Positions 44,602 through 52,644 of a stretch of 64,000 bases of DNA are shown in pieces (position 1 is the first letter of the stretch; each line of letters begins with the position of its first letter). A model generated the notes under the pieces. It did no database searches. It was not told the DNA's origin and was given only the letters and a program-made list of their open reading frames with translations. The translations under genes and the position numbers were made by a program. The stretch is taken from assembly GCA_044226655.1 (NCBI GenBank), contig JBGAGO010000001.1, positions 682,001 through 746,000 of the forward strand. The letters are read 5' to 3'. Source of the stretch: JBEVOS01 sp044226655. Its GTDB lineage: Bacteria; Pseudomonadota; Alphaproteobacteria; Caulobacterales; Aquidulcibacteraceae.

Positions 44602-46158
44602 TCAATCCGCCGCGGCGTGCGCGCCGCCGCCGCCCTTCGCGCGGCGCGTCAGCCAGACCACGGGTATCAGCAGGATCGTGATCCAGCCTGACAGGCGGAA
44701 GAGATCAAGCGTGGCCAGGAAGAAGGCCTGGTGGATCACTTGCTGCATCAGCGCCGCCGCCGCTTGCGCCGCCGTCGCGCCCTGATCCTGCAGGCGCTGC
44801 AACGCGGCGGCCCAGACCGGATCGGTGAGCCCGCCCGTGCTTTCCGCGATCCGCGTTTGGTGCATCGTCGCCGACCGCTCCCACATCGTCGTGATCAGCG
44901 AAGCCGCGAAGCTGCCGGCGGTGATGCGCGCGAAATTCGTGAGGCCGGTCGCTTGCGGCGTCTGATGCGGCGGCACGCCGTTGAGGCAGATGGTCACCAT
45001 CGAGATGAAGAACCCGCTCATGCCGACGCCCATCACGAACATCGGCACGACGAGTTCGTTGAAATCCGCATCCGGCCCGTAGGACGCGCGCATCAGGAAA
45101 GAGATGCCGAAAGCGCTGAGCGACATGGTCGCCGCCCAGCGCGCATCGATCCGGCTTACCGCGCGCGCAACGAACGGCGTCAGCAGCACGGCCACGACGC
45201 CGCTCGGCGCCGCCACAAGCCCGGCCCAGAACGCCACATAGTGCATCTGCGTCTGCAGCCAGAGCGGCATCAGCAACGCATTGCCGAAGAACACCGCGTA
45301 GCCGAGGCAGAACGCCAACGTGCCGAGCGCGAAATTGAGCGAGCGGAACAGCGACAGATCGACGATCGGATGCTTCGCGCCGAATTCCCAGATCACCCAG
45401 GCGATGCAGACGATGAGGGCGACAAGCGCCTCGATCACGATCGCGGGCGATGAAAACCAATCGGCGTCCTTGCCTGTGTCGAGCATCACCTGAAACGCAC
45501 CGACCCATATCACCAGCAGCGCAAAGCCGACGGTGTCGATCGGCAATTTGCGCGTCGGCGTTTCGCGCGCACTGAGGCCCCGCCAGCAGATGAAGGCGCA
45601 GGCGAGACCGACCGGCACATTGATGAGGAAGATCCATTCCCAGCTGAAATTGTCGGAGATGAAGCCGCCCAGGATCGGCCCGCAAATCGGCGCGACCAGC
45701 GTCGTCATCGACCAGATCGCCAAGGCGCTTGCTTGGCGCGAGCGCGGGAAGATCGTCAGCAGCAGCGCCTGCGAGCCGGGGATCATGGGGCCCGACACGG
45801 CGCCTTGAAGCATCCGGAAGAACACCAGGCTCTCGAGATTCCACGCCACGCCGCACAGGAACGACATCAGCGTGAACAAGAGCACCGAGGTCACAAAGGT
45901 GCGCACGATGCCGAAGCGCTGCATCAGCCAGCCCGTCAGCGGCACCGATACGCCATTGCTGACGGCGAAGGCCGTGATCACCCACGTGCCCTGACTGACC
46001 GTGACGCCGAGATCGCCGGCGATCGTGGGGATGGAGACGTTGGCGATCGTCGAATCGAGCACTTGCATGAACGTGCCGAGCGCCAGCGCGATCGACACGA
46101 GCGCCAGGGAGCCGCCCTCAAGCGGGCGGGGCCCTGCTTGAACCGTGGCGTCAGCCAT
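44602..46158 (-). CDS. MFS drug efflux transporter, DHA2/EmrB family (system 2)
   Basis: A 518-residue, 14-TM exporter, last gene of the leftward pump operon. WLMQRFGIVRTF is the loop 2-3 region and APICGPILGGFISDNFSWEW holds motif C. It is a paralogue of the system-1 transporter but differs throughout, so the two pumps are unlikely to come from a recent duplication. Its start overlaps the adaptor gene's stop by eight bases. The adjacent TGATCA leaves no terminator space. Confidence 0.92.
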   Translation of the reverse strand: MADATVQAGPRPLEGGSLALVSIALALGTFMQVLDSTIANVSIPTIAGDLGVTVSQGTWVITAFAVSNGVSVPLTGWLMQRFGIVRTFVTSVLLFTLMSFLCGVAWNLESLVFFRMLQGAVSGPMIPGSQALLLTIFPRSRQASALAIWSMTTLVAPICGPILGGFISDNFSWEWIFLINVPVGLACAFICWRGLSARETPTRKLPIDTVGFALLVIWVGAFQVMLDTGKDADWFSSPAIVIEALVALIVCIAWVIWEFGAKHPIVDLSLFRSLNFALGTLAFCLGYAVFFGNALLMPLWLQTQMHYVAFWAGLVAAPSGVVAVLLTPFVARAVSRIDARWAATMSLSAFGISFLMRASYGPDADFNELVVPMFVMGVGMSGFFISMVTICLNGVPPHQTPQATGLTNFARITAGSFAASLITTMWERSATMHQTRIAESTGGLTDPVWAAALQRLQDQGATAAQAAAALMQQVIHQAFFLATLDLFRLSGWITILLIPVVWLTRRAKGGGGAHAAAD

Positions 46159-47092
46159 GGGTCGCGGGCCGGGCCGAAATGTCGATCCGCGCCGTCATGC
46201 TCATGCCGATCCGCAGCGGATGGGCGCGCAGATCGGCGGCGTCGAGACGAATACGGACGGGCACGCGCTGCACGACCTTGATCCAATTGCCCGATGCATT
46301 TTCTGCGGGAATCAGCGAGAAGGCCGCACCCGTGCCGCCGGACATGCCTTCCACCGTGCCGTGGAACACGACGCCGTCGCCGTAGAGATCCGAACGCAAC
46401 GTCACCGGCTGGCCGATCTGAACGCCGCGCAGCTGCGGCTCCTTGAAATTCGCATCGACATAGGCGTCGCCGATCGGCGCGACCACCATGAGCGGACGTC
46501 CCGCGTCGACACGCTGGCCGATCTGCACGTTCTTGTTGGAGATGATGCCAGAAATCGGCGCGCGGATGGTCATGCGCGAGAGCGTCAGCTCGGCGGCCTC
46601 GACGCGCGCTTGCGCGGCGCGGACCAGAGCGGCGGCGGTCGAGGCCGCGCCTTGCGCCGTCGTCAGCTCATCGGCGGAGACGGCGCCGCCCGGCGCCAGC
46701 GCGCGGCGGCGCTGCAAATCGACATTGGCGCGCTCTGCGTCGGCCTGCGCGCGCGCGAGGTCGGCGCGGGCTTCCGCCAAGGCGAGCTGCGCATCCGAAT
46801 CGTCGAGCACGACGAGAATCTGGCCAGCGTCGACGTGATCGGTTTCGCCGACGAGGACTTGCGCGACCGGCGCGCTGACCAAAGGCGTAATCTGCGCCGA
46901 ATCCGCGCCGACATAGGCGTTGTCCGTCGAGACGTAGTGCGACTCGACCAGCACATAATAGGCGCCGTAAGCGATCCCGCCGAGCACGACCAGGATGGCG
47001 AGCGCCGAGAGCAGGATCGCGCGGGGCGACCGCTTGGGCGGGAGTTTCGCGGGCTCTGCTTCGCGCACGTCCCGCGTTGCTGTATCCGGCAT
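46151..47092 (-). CDS. HlyD/EmrA-family periplasmic adaptor (system 2)
   Basis: A 313-residue membrane-fusion protein. The ATG at 47092 (MPDTATRDVREAEPAK) is chosen because it lies 4 bp after the outer-membrane gene's stop; the frame is open 20 codons further but that part overlaps the upstream gene. One TM helix is at about 25-45, followed by VSTDNAYVGAD, an alpha-hairpin and SLIPAENASGNWIKVVQRVPVRI. It is shorter than system 1's adaptor. Confidence 0.9.
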   Translation of the reverse strand: MPDTATRDVREAEPAKLPPKRSPRAILLSALAILVVLGGIAYGAYYVLVESHYVSTDNAYVGADSAQITPLVSAPVAQVLVGETDHVDAGQILVVLDDSDAQLALAEARADLARAQADAERANVDLQRRRALAPGGAVSADELTTAQGAASTAAALVRAAQARVEAAELTLSRMTIRAPISGIISNKNVQIGQRVDAGRPLMVVAPIGDAYVDANFKEPQLRGVQIGQPVTLRSDLYGDGVVFHGTVEGMSGGTGAAFSLIPAENASGNWIKVVQRVPVRIRLDAADLRAHPLRIGMSMTARIDISARPATHG

Positions 47093-47096
47093 GGGA

Positions 47097-48545
47097 CTAT
47101 CCTTCCTGTTGCGGGGCGAAACCGCCGCCGAGCGCCCGCACGAGCGCCACATCCAAAATGAAACGACGGCTTTGCAGATCGGCCAGCGCGCGTCGCTGTC
47201 CCAGCAGCGCGTCTTCGGCGATCAGAACGGCCTGGTAATTCGAGAGCCCGCCCTCATAACGCGCGCGCGTGATGCGGTAGGCTTCTTCCTGCGCGGCGAG
47301 CGCCGTTTGCGTTTCGCTCAGACGCGCATTGAGCGCACGCTCGCTCACAGCGACGTCCGCGATCTCATGCAAGGCTTGCGTCAGCGCAGCGTCATAGGAC
47401 GCCACGGCGGCGTCGCGTTCGGCGTCGGCGCGGCGCAATTGCGCATGGATGCGGCCGCTGTCGAAGATCGGCAGGCTCAGCGCCGGGCCGATCTGGCCGA
47501 CATCCGAACCTGATTCCGTAAGGTTCTCGATGCCCAGCGCTTGCGCGCCGATGAACGCGGTCAGGTTCACGTTCGGATAGAACGCGGCGCGCGCTTCGCC
47601 GATCCGCGCGAACGCGGCCTCTGCGCGCCAGCGGGCGGCGACGATGTCCGGGCGGCGGCCGACCAGATCGGCGGCGAGCGTCGCCGGCAGGCCGAAAGCT
47701 TGCGGCGCCGCAGCGCTCGGCCGTTCGATGGAGAGCCCGCGATCCGGCCCGGCGCCGACCAGGGCCGCAAGCGCATTGCGCGTCTGCGCGATCGATTCAT
47801 CGAGCGCGGCGAGATCGGCGCGCACTGTGGGCGGGCCGGCTTCGGCCTGGGCCAGTGCGCCGCGATTGTCCAAGCCGAGATCGACGCGGCGGCGCACCAG
47901 ATCGACGGTCTGCGTGCGCACATCCAAGGCCTGCGCCGCGATGTCCCGTTCGGCGTAGAGCCGCGCGAGATCGGCATAGGCGGCGGCGATGGCGGTCGAG
48001 AGCGTCAGGCGTGCTTGCGCGGATTCCGCTTCCGCCGCGCGCGCATCCGAGGCCGCCGCGGCGATCGCCGATCTGTTGCGGCCCCAGAAATCGAACGAAT
48101 ACGAAAAGTCGAGCGTGACGCGACCGGCGTCCTGATAGCCGTGCGGCACGAAGGCCGGCGGAATGCCGGAATTGTAGCTCTGTTTCTGCTCGTTCACGGC
48201 GGCGTTGAGATCGAGCTGCGGGCCGGCGCCGCCGCGCGTTGCGTCCACCACGGCCTGCGCGGAGGCCAGCCGCGCCCGCGCTTCGGCCAGAGACGGGCTG
48301 TTGGAGAGCCCTTCCGCGATCAGGCTCGCGAGCTGAGCGTCGCTATAGGCGGCCCACCAATCCACGCGCGGCCAAGGCGCGTCGCTGGCCGCAAAGCTTT
48401 GCGCGGACGTCAGCGCTGCGGCGTCGCGGAAGTGCAGGGGCGCGGTGACGCCAGGCAGCCCGGCGCAGGCCGCGAGCAGCAGGCTGGCCGAGACGGGCGT
48501 AGCCCACGCTCGCCAGGCCGCGGGAAGTCTGCGAGTCTCCCCCAT
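47097..48545 (-). CDS. NodT-family outer-membrane efflux lipoprotein (system 2)
   Basis: A 482-residue TolC-like channel with lipobox LAAC in SASLLLAACAGLPG. OEP repeats include WWAAYSDAQLASLIAEGL and LVGRRPDIVAARWRAEAAFARIGEARAAFYP. It is the first gene of the leftward operon, whereas the channel gene is last in system 1. Its promoter region contains the TetR palindrome, and tetR is divergent 53 bp away. Confidence 0.92.
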   Translation of the reverse strand: MGETRRLPAAWRAWATPVSASLLLAACAGLPGVTAPLHFRDAAALTSAQSFAASDAPWPRVDWWAAYSDAQLASLIAEGLSNSPSLAEARARLASAQAVVDATRGGAGPQLDLNAAVNEQKQSYNSGIPPAFVPHGYQDAGRVTLDFSYSFDFWGRNRSAIAAAASDARAAEAESAQARLTLSTAIAAAYADLARLYAERDIAAQALDVRTQTVDLVRRRVDLGLDNRGALAQAEAGPPTVRADLAALDESIAQTRNALAALVGAGPDRGLSIERPSAAAPQAFGLPATLAADLVGRRPDIVAARWRAEAAFARIGEARAAFYPNVNLTAFIGAQALGIENLTESGSDVGQIGPALSLPIFDSGRIHAQLRRADAERDAAVASYDAALTQALHEIADVAVSERALNARLSETQTALAAQEEAYRITRARYEGGLSNYQAVLIAEDALLGQRRALADLQSRRFILDVALVRALGGGFAPQQEG

Positions 48546-48566
48546 GATCGCATGTACCTCTTGAAT

Positions 48567-48585
48567 TGACCGTACAGTACGGTCA
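48567..48585. promoter_or_regulatory. TetR operator, 19-bp perfect palindrome
   Basis: TGACCGTAC-A-GTACGGTCA is a perfect palindrome with a single central base, midway between the divergent system-2 efflux operon and tetR. It is a typical TetR-family operator in size and position. The TTGACC at its left end could be part of a -35 box for tetR, so bound repressor would block both directions. Confidence 0.85.
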
Positions 48586-48598
48586 CATTAGAGGCATA

Positions 48599-49276
48599 AT
48601 GGGCACTACAGTTTCAGCCTTCAAGGGCGCCTCTCCTGAAATCGAGGCAAGCACGCCTGAATCTCAGCCGCGCCGCGGCAGGGGAGATGAACGGCGTCAA
48701 GCTATCCTTGACGCAGCGGACGAGATTTTCCTCGAAGCCGGGTTTCAGGCGGCCTCCATGGCCTCCATCGCAGCGCGCGTCGGCGGCTCGAAGGGCACGC
48801 TCTACAATTACTTTCCGAGCAAGGAAGACCTCTTTCTGGCGTGCGTTTCGCGCCATTGCGAAGCGCTGCGCCAGCAGATGACCAGCCTGCTCGCCGAAGG
48901 CGGCGATCTGCACGAGACGCTGACGCGCGTTGGCCGCCGCTTCGCCGAGGTGATCAGTTCAGATCGCTTCGTGCGCCGTATGCGCCTCATCATCGCGGAA
49001 TCGGAACGTGCGCCCGCGCTGTCGCGCGCGTTCTACGAAACCGGCCCAGCGCGCGGCGCGGAGGTGCTTGCCGGCTATTTCGAACAGCAGATCGCGCGCG
49101 GCGGTCTCCAGCAGGTGGATGCGCTCGGCGCCGCGCACCAATTTTTGGTGCTGTGCACGGCGCGCTATTGGAAGGCGCGATTGCTGAACGTCGTCGGCGA
49201 ACCGACGAAGGCCGAAATCGCTGAGGACGTGGACCGCGCGACGCGAATGTTCATCGCGGGATATGGCGCGCGCTAG
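48599..49276 (+). CDS. TetR-family transcriptional repressor of efflux system 2
   Basis: A 225-residue regulator. The HTH is at about 52-71 (ASMASIAARVGGSKGTLYNY) and is followed by FPSKEDLF, the family signature. I choose the ATG at 48599 (GAGG upstream); a longer frame would start inside the operator. A disordered N-terminal stretch of about 30 residues, rich in Pro, Glu and Arg, precedes the HTH. The C-terminal region matches the AcrR-like ligand domain (VLCTARYWKARLL). Confidence 0.92.
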   Translation: MGTTVSAFKGASPEIEASTPESQPRRGRGDERRQAILDAADEIFLEAGFQAASMASIAARVGGSKGTLYNYFPSKEDLFLACVSRHCEALRQQMTSLLAEGGDLHETLTRVGRRFAEVISSDRFVRRMRLIIAESERAPALSRAFYETGPARGAEVLAGYFEQQIARGGLQQVDALGAAHQFLVLCTARYWKARLLNVVGEPTKAEIAEDVDRATRMFIAGYGAR

Positions 49277-49327
49277 CCTGGTCGCCGCCGCGCTTCTATC
49301 CTGCGAATAACGACGCGGGGAGGCGGC

Positions 49328-50782
49328 ATGACGATTGTGAGTGTGGCGGCGCAGCCGACGCCATGGCGCAGACTTAAGGCGATCCTAGGCGGCTCAGCCG
49401 GCAATTTCGTCGAATGGTACGATTGGTTCGCCTATTCGTCGTTCGCGCTCTATTTCGCGCCCGTCTTTTTCCCCACCGGCGATATGACCGCGCAATTGCT
49501 GCAGACGGCGGCGATTTTCGCGATCGGGTTTTTTGCGCGGCCGGTCGGCGCGTGGCTGATGGGCCACTACGCGGACCGCGCGGGCCGGCGCGCGGCATTG
49601 ACGCTCTCGGTAGCTATGATGTGCGCGGGCGCGCTCATCATCGCGCTGACGCCCGGCCACGCGCAGATCGGCGGCGCCGCGCCGCTCATTCTGCTCGGCG
49701 CGCGTCTGCTGCAGGGTTTGAGCGTCGGCGGCGAGTACGGCGCCAGCGCGACCTATATGAGCGAAATGGCCGGCCGAAGCGGACGCGGCTTCTGGTCGAG
49801 CTTTCAATATGTGACGCTGATCGGCGGCCAGCTGACGGCGCTCGCCGTGCTGATCGTGCTGCAGAACACGCTGGACGACGACGCGCTCAAAGCCTGGGGC
49901 TGGCGCATCCCGTTCTTCATCGGCGCGGCGCTTGCCGTCATCGTGTTCTGGATTCGCACGGGCCTTGAAGAAACGCCGGCGTTTGAGAGCGTGACGGAGA
50001 AGGCGCGCTTTGATGTCGCCCACGCGGGCATCGTCTTCGCGCTGCTCTCGATCGCCATCATCGCCTTCGCGCTCGATCTCGCCCATGTCGGCGCGGATGC
50101 GATCGCGTTTGGCGGCGTGACCTGGCTGCAGGTTGTGTTCTTCGTCTTCATCCTGTCGGCGGCGGGCGTCGTCATCGCGCCGGTGGCGCGCGCACATCCG
50201 TGGGAGACGGTGGCGATCTTCACGCTCACCTCTGCCGGCTCGATGAGCTATTACGCCTACACGACCTATATGCAGAAATTCCTGGTGAACACGTCGGGCT
50301 TCTCGAAGGATCAAGCGACGGAGATCACCGCGGGCGCGCTGATCTGTTTCATGCTCGCGCAGCCGCTCTGCGGCTGGCTGTCCGATCGCATCGGCCGCAA
50401 GATCATGCTGATCGCCGCGTTCGGCCTGGGCGCACTGATCGCCTATCCAGTGTTCTCAGCTGTCGGCGCGAGCAATGATGCGGGCGGGGCGTTCTGGCTC
50501 TTGCTTGCGGCGCTGCTGGTGCTGTCCGGCTATACCTCGATCAGCGCGGTCGTGAAGGCGGAGATGTTTCCGCCGCACATCCGCGCCCTTGGCGTCGCCT
50601 TGCCCTACGCGCTGGGCAACGCCGCGTTCGGCGGCACGGCGGAATATGTCGCGCTCTGGTTCAAGCAGCAGCATGCGGAGAGCGGCTTCTACATCTATCT
50701 CGCCGTCGCGTGCGCCGCCGCCTGCGTGATCGCGATCTTCCTGCGCGATACGCAGAAGACGAGCCTCATCACGGAAGACTAG
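49328..50782 (+). CDS. MFS transporter, metabolite:H+ symporter (MHS) family
   Basis: A 484-residue, 12-TM importer of the ProP/KgtP/ShiA group. The N-terminal GNFVEWYDWFAYSSFALYFAP is the MHS hallmark, then MGHYADRAGRRAAL and GEYGASATYMSEMA. Substrates in the family include dicarboxylates, betaine, shikimate and aromatic acids. GGGGAGG precedes the ATG. It lies 51 bp after tetR on the same strand and might be cotranscribed. Its stop shares a CTAG with the stop of the convergent ABC exporter gene. Confidence 0.9.
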   Translation: MTIVSVAAQPTPWRRLKAILGGSAGNFVEWYDWFAYSSFALYFAPVFFPTGDMTAQLLQTAAIFAIGFFARPVGAWLMGHYADRAGRRAALTLSVAMMCAGALIIALTPGHAQIGGAAPLILLGARLLQGLSVGGEYGASATYMSEMAGRSGRGFWSSFQYVTLIGGQLTALAVLIVLQNTLDDDALKAWGWRIPFFIGAALAVIVFWIRTGLEETPAFESVTEKARFDVAHAGIVFALLSIAIIAFALDLAHVGADAIAFGGVTWLQVVFFVFILSAAGVVIAPVARAHPWETVAIFTLTSAGSMSYYAYTTYMQKFLVNTSGFSKDQATEITAGALICFMLAQPLCGWLSDRIGRKIMLIAAFGLGALIAYPVFSAVGASNDAGGAFWLLLAALLVLSGYTSISAVVKAEMFPPHIRALGVALPYALGNAAFGGTAEYVALWFKQQHAESGFYIYLAVACAAACVIAIFLRDTQKTSLITED

Positions 50783-52644
50783 GTCGCGACCACCACGTCA
50801 TCGCCGCCGCCCGAAACGTCGTCGAAGCTGGAATAATGGCCCGCGTGCAGATGCGCGTAGAGCCCGCCGCGCGCGAGCAAGTCTTCGTGCGGGCCTTGTT
50901 CGACGATGCGGCCCTTCTGGAGCACGATGATCTTGTCGGCGTCGCGCACGGTCGCCAGCCGGTGCGCGATCACCAGGCTGGTGCGGCCCGCAAACAGCAC
51001 TTTGAGCGCGCGTTGGATTTCGAGCTCGGTGAAGCTGTCGATGTTCGCCGTCGCCTCGTCGAGCACCAGAATCTTCGGATCGGCCACCAAAGCGCGCGCA
51101 AAGCTCAGGAGCTGGCGCTGGCCGACGGAGATATTGCGGCCGCGCTGGCCCAGCATCGTGTCATAGCCGTCCGGCAGGCGCATGATGAACTCATGCGCAC
51201 GCACGCTCTTGGCGGCGGCGATCACAGCTTCGCGCGAGGCGTTGGTCGCATAGCGGATGTTCTCGTAGATCGTGCCCGAGAACAGGAACGGCTCCTGCAG
51301 CACCATGCCGATGGTGCGGCCGAGCGAATCCAGCGTCACGTCCTTCACATTGTGGCCGCCCACCATCACCTCACCGTCCCACACATCGTAAAACCGATGG
51401 GCGAGGGCGGTGATGCTGGTCTTGCCGGATCCCGTGGGGCCGACGAGCGCCACCAGCTGACGCGGCTCAACTTTGAGGCTCACATCGTGCAGGATCGGCT
51501 GGTCCGGCTTGTAGCCGAAGGTGACGTTCTTGAGTTCGATCGAGGGCTCGGCGTCATCGCCCAGAACGATGGCGCCGGGCTTGTCCTTGATCGTCACCGG
51601 CACGTCGAGCACTTCGAAAATGCGATAGCCAGCGGCCATCGCGCGCTGCATCACGGTGTATTGCTGGGAGAGCGTGCGGATCGGCTCGAAGAAGCGCTGC
51701 ACGTAGAAAATGTAGGCGACCATCACGCCCACTTCGAGCGAGCCGCCGATCACTTCATTGCCGCCCACGACGATCACCACGGCCATGGCGACGCCGGTGA
51801 GGATTTCAACCGTCGGCACCATCACCTGCGTCGCCCAGGCTGAGGCCACCTGCGCGTTGAAATTCTCGTCGACCTTCTCTTCGTAGAGCTTGTAGTTCAT
51901 GGCTTCGCGCCGGCTTTCCTGCACGGTGCGAATGCCGTTGATGTTCTCCGCCAGCGCGCCATTGGCGATCGAGGAGGCGTCGCGCGCGCGGCGGAATGTG
52001 TCTTTCACGCGCGGCAGCCAAATGGCGCGCACGATGATCAGGCAGGGCAGGACCGCCAGCGTCAGCAGGCCAAGCTGCCAATCCATCCAGATGAGCACGA
52101 ACACGATGCCGAACAGCAGGATGAGATCGCCCACAGCGGCGACCGAGCTTTCGAGGAATTCCTGCAGCGCGTTGATGTCGCCCTGCAGCCGGCTCATCAC
52201 TCGGCCGACATGGGTCTGATCCATAAAGGAGAGCGACACGTCCTGCAGGTGCGCGAACATGGCGCGGCGCAAATCGAAGATGACGCGCTGCGCCAGCCGC
52301 GCCGACACCCAGCTCTCCATGAAGAAGCCGAACACGTGAAAGCCGATCAGCGCGGCGAAGCCGTAAATGATCGCGTGCAGCAGCCCGACAGCGTCGCGCG
52401 CCGAGGAATCGACGGCGAAGCGCACCACCATCGGAATCGCCACTTGCGTGCCGACCGAGATCAAGATGACGGCCAGCGCCGTCCACAGCGTGCCGCGATA
52501 GGGCGCCAGATAGCTCGCGAACCGGCGCGCGATGCGTGTGTCGAACGACAGGAAGATCTCTTCCGCGTCATGCGCGCCGAGATTGGCGTTCGGCTTGCGC
52601 GGCGGCGCGCCCTGGCCGCTTTCGGAGAAGCTCGCGAGGCTCAT
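50779..52644 (-). CDS. ABC exporter half-transporter (catalytic-site subunit)
   Basis: A 621-residue type IV ABC exporter subunit, six TM helices (about 45-330) then an NBD. Walker A is GPTGSGKT (402-409), the signature reads ISVGQ (505-509) instead of LSGGQ, and Walker B ends in Asp529-Glu530, keeping the catalytic Glu. It overlaps the upstream half-transporter by four bases, so the two form a heterodimer. The signature change here and the Walker-B change in the partner fall in the same composite ATP site, as in BmrCD/TM287-288-type exporters. Confidence 0.9.
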   Translation of the reverse strand: MSLASFSESGQGAPPRKPNANLGAHDAEEIFLSFDTRIARRFASYLAPYRGTLWTALAVILISVGTQVAIPMVVRFAVDSSARDAVGLLHAIIYGFAALIGFHVFGFFMESWVSARLAQRVIFDLRRAMFAHLQDVSLSFMDQTHVGRVMSRLQGDINALQEFLESSVAAVGDLILLFGIVFVLIWMDWQLGLLTLAVLPCLIIVRAIWLPRVKDTFRRARDASSIANGALAENINGIRTVQESRREAMNYKLYEEKVDENFNAQVASAWATQVMVPTVEILTGVAMAVVIVVGGNEVIGGSLEVGVMVAYIFYVQRFFEPIRTLSQQYTVMQRAMAAGYRIFEVLDVPVTIKDKPGAIVLGDDAEPSIELKNVTFGYKPDQPILHDVSLKVEPRQLVALVGPTGSGKTSITALAHRFYDVWDGEVMVGGHNVKDVTLDSLGRTIGMVLQEPFLFSGTIYENIRYATNASREAVIAAAKSVRAHEFIMRLPDGYDTMLGQRGRNISVGQRQLLSFARALVADPKILVLDEATANIDSFTELEIQRALKVLFAGRTSLVIAHRLATVRDADKIIVLQKGRIVEQGPHEDLLARGGLYAHLHAGHYSSFDDVSGGGDDVVVAT

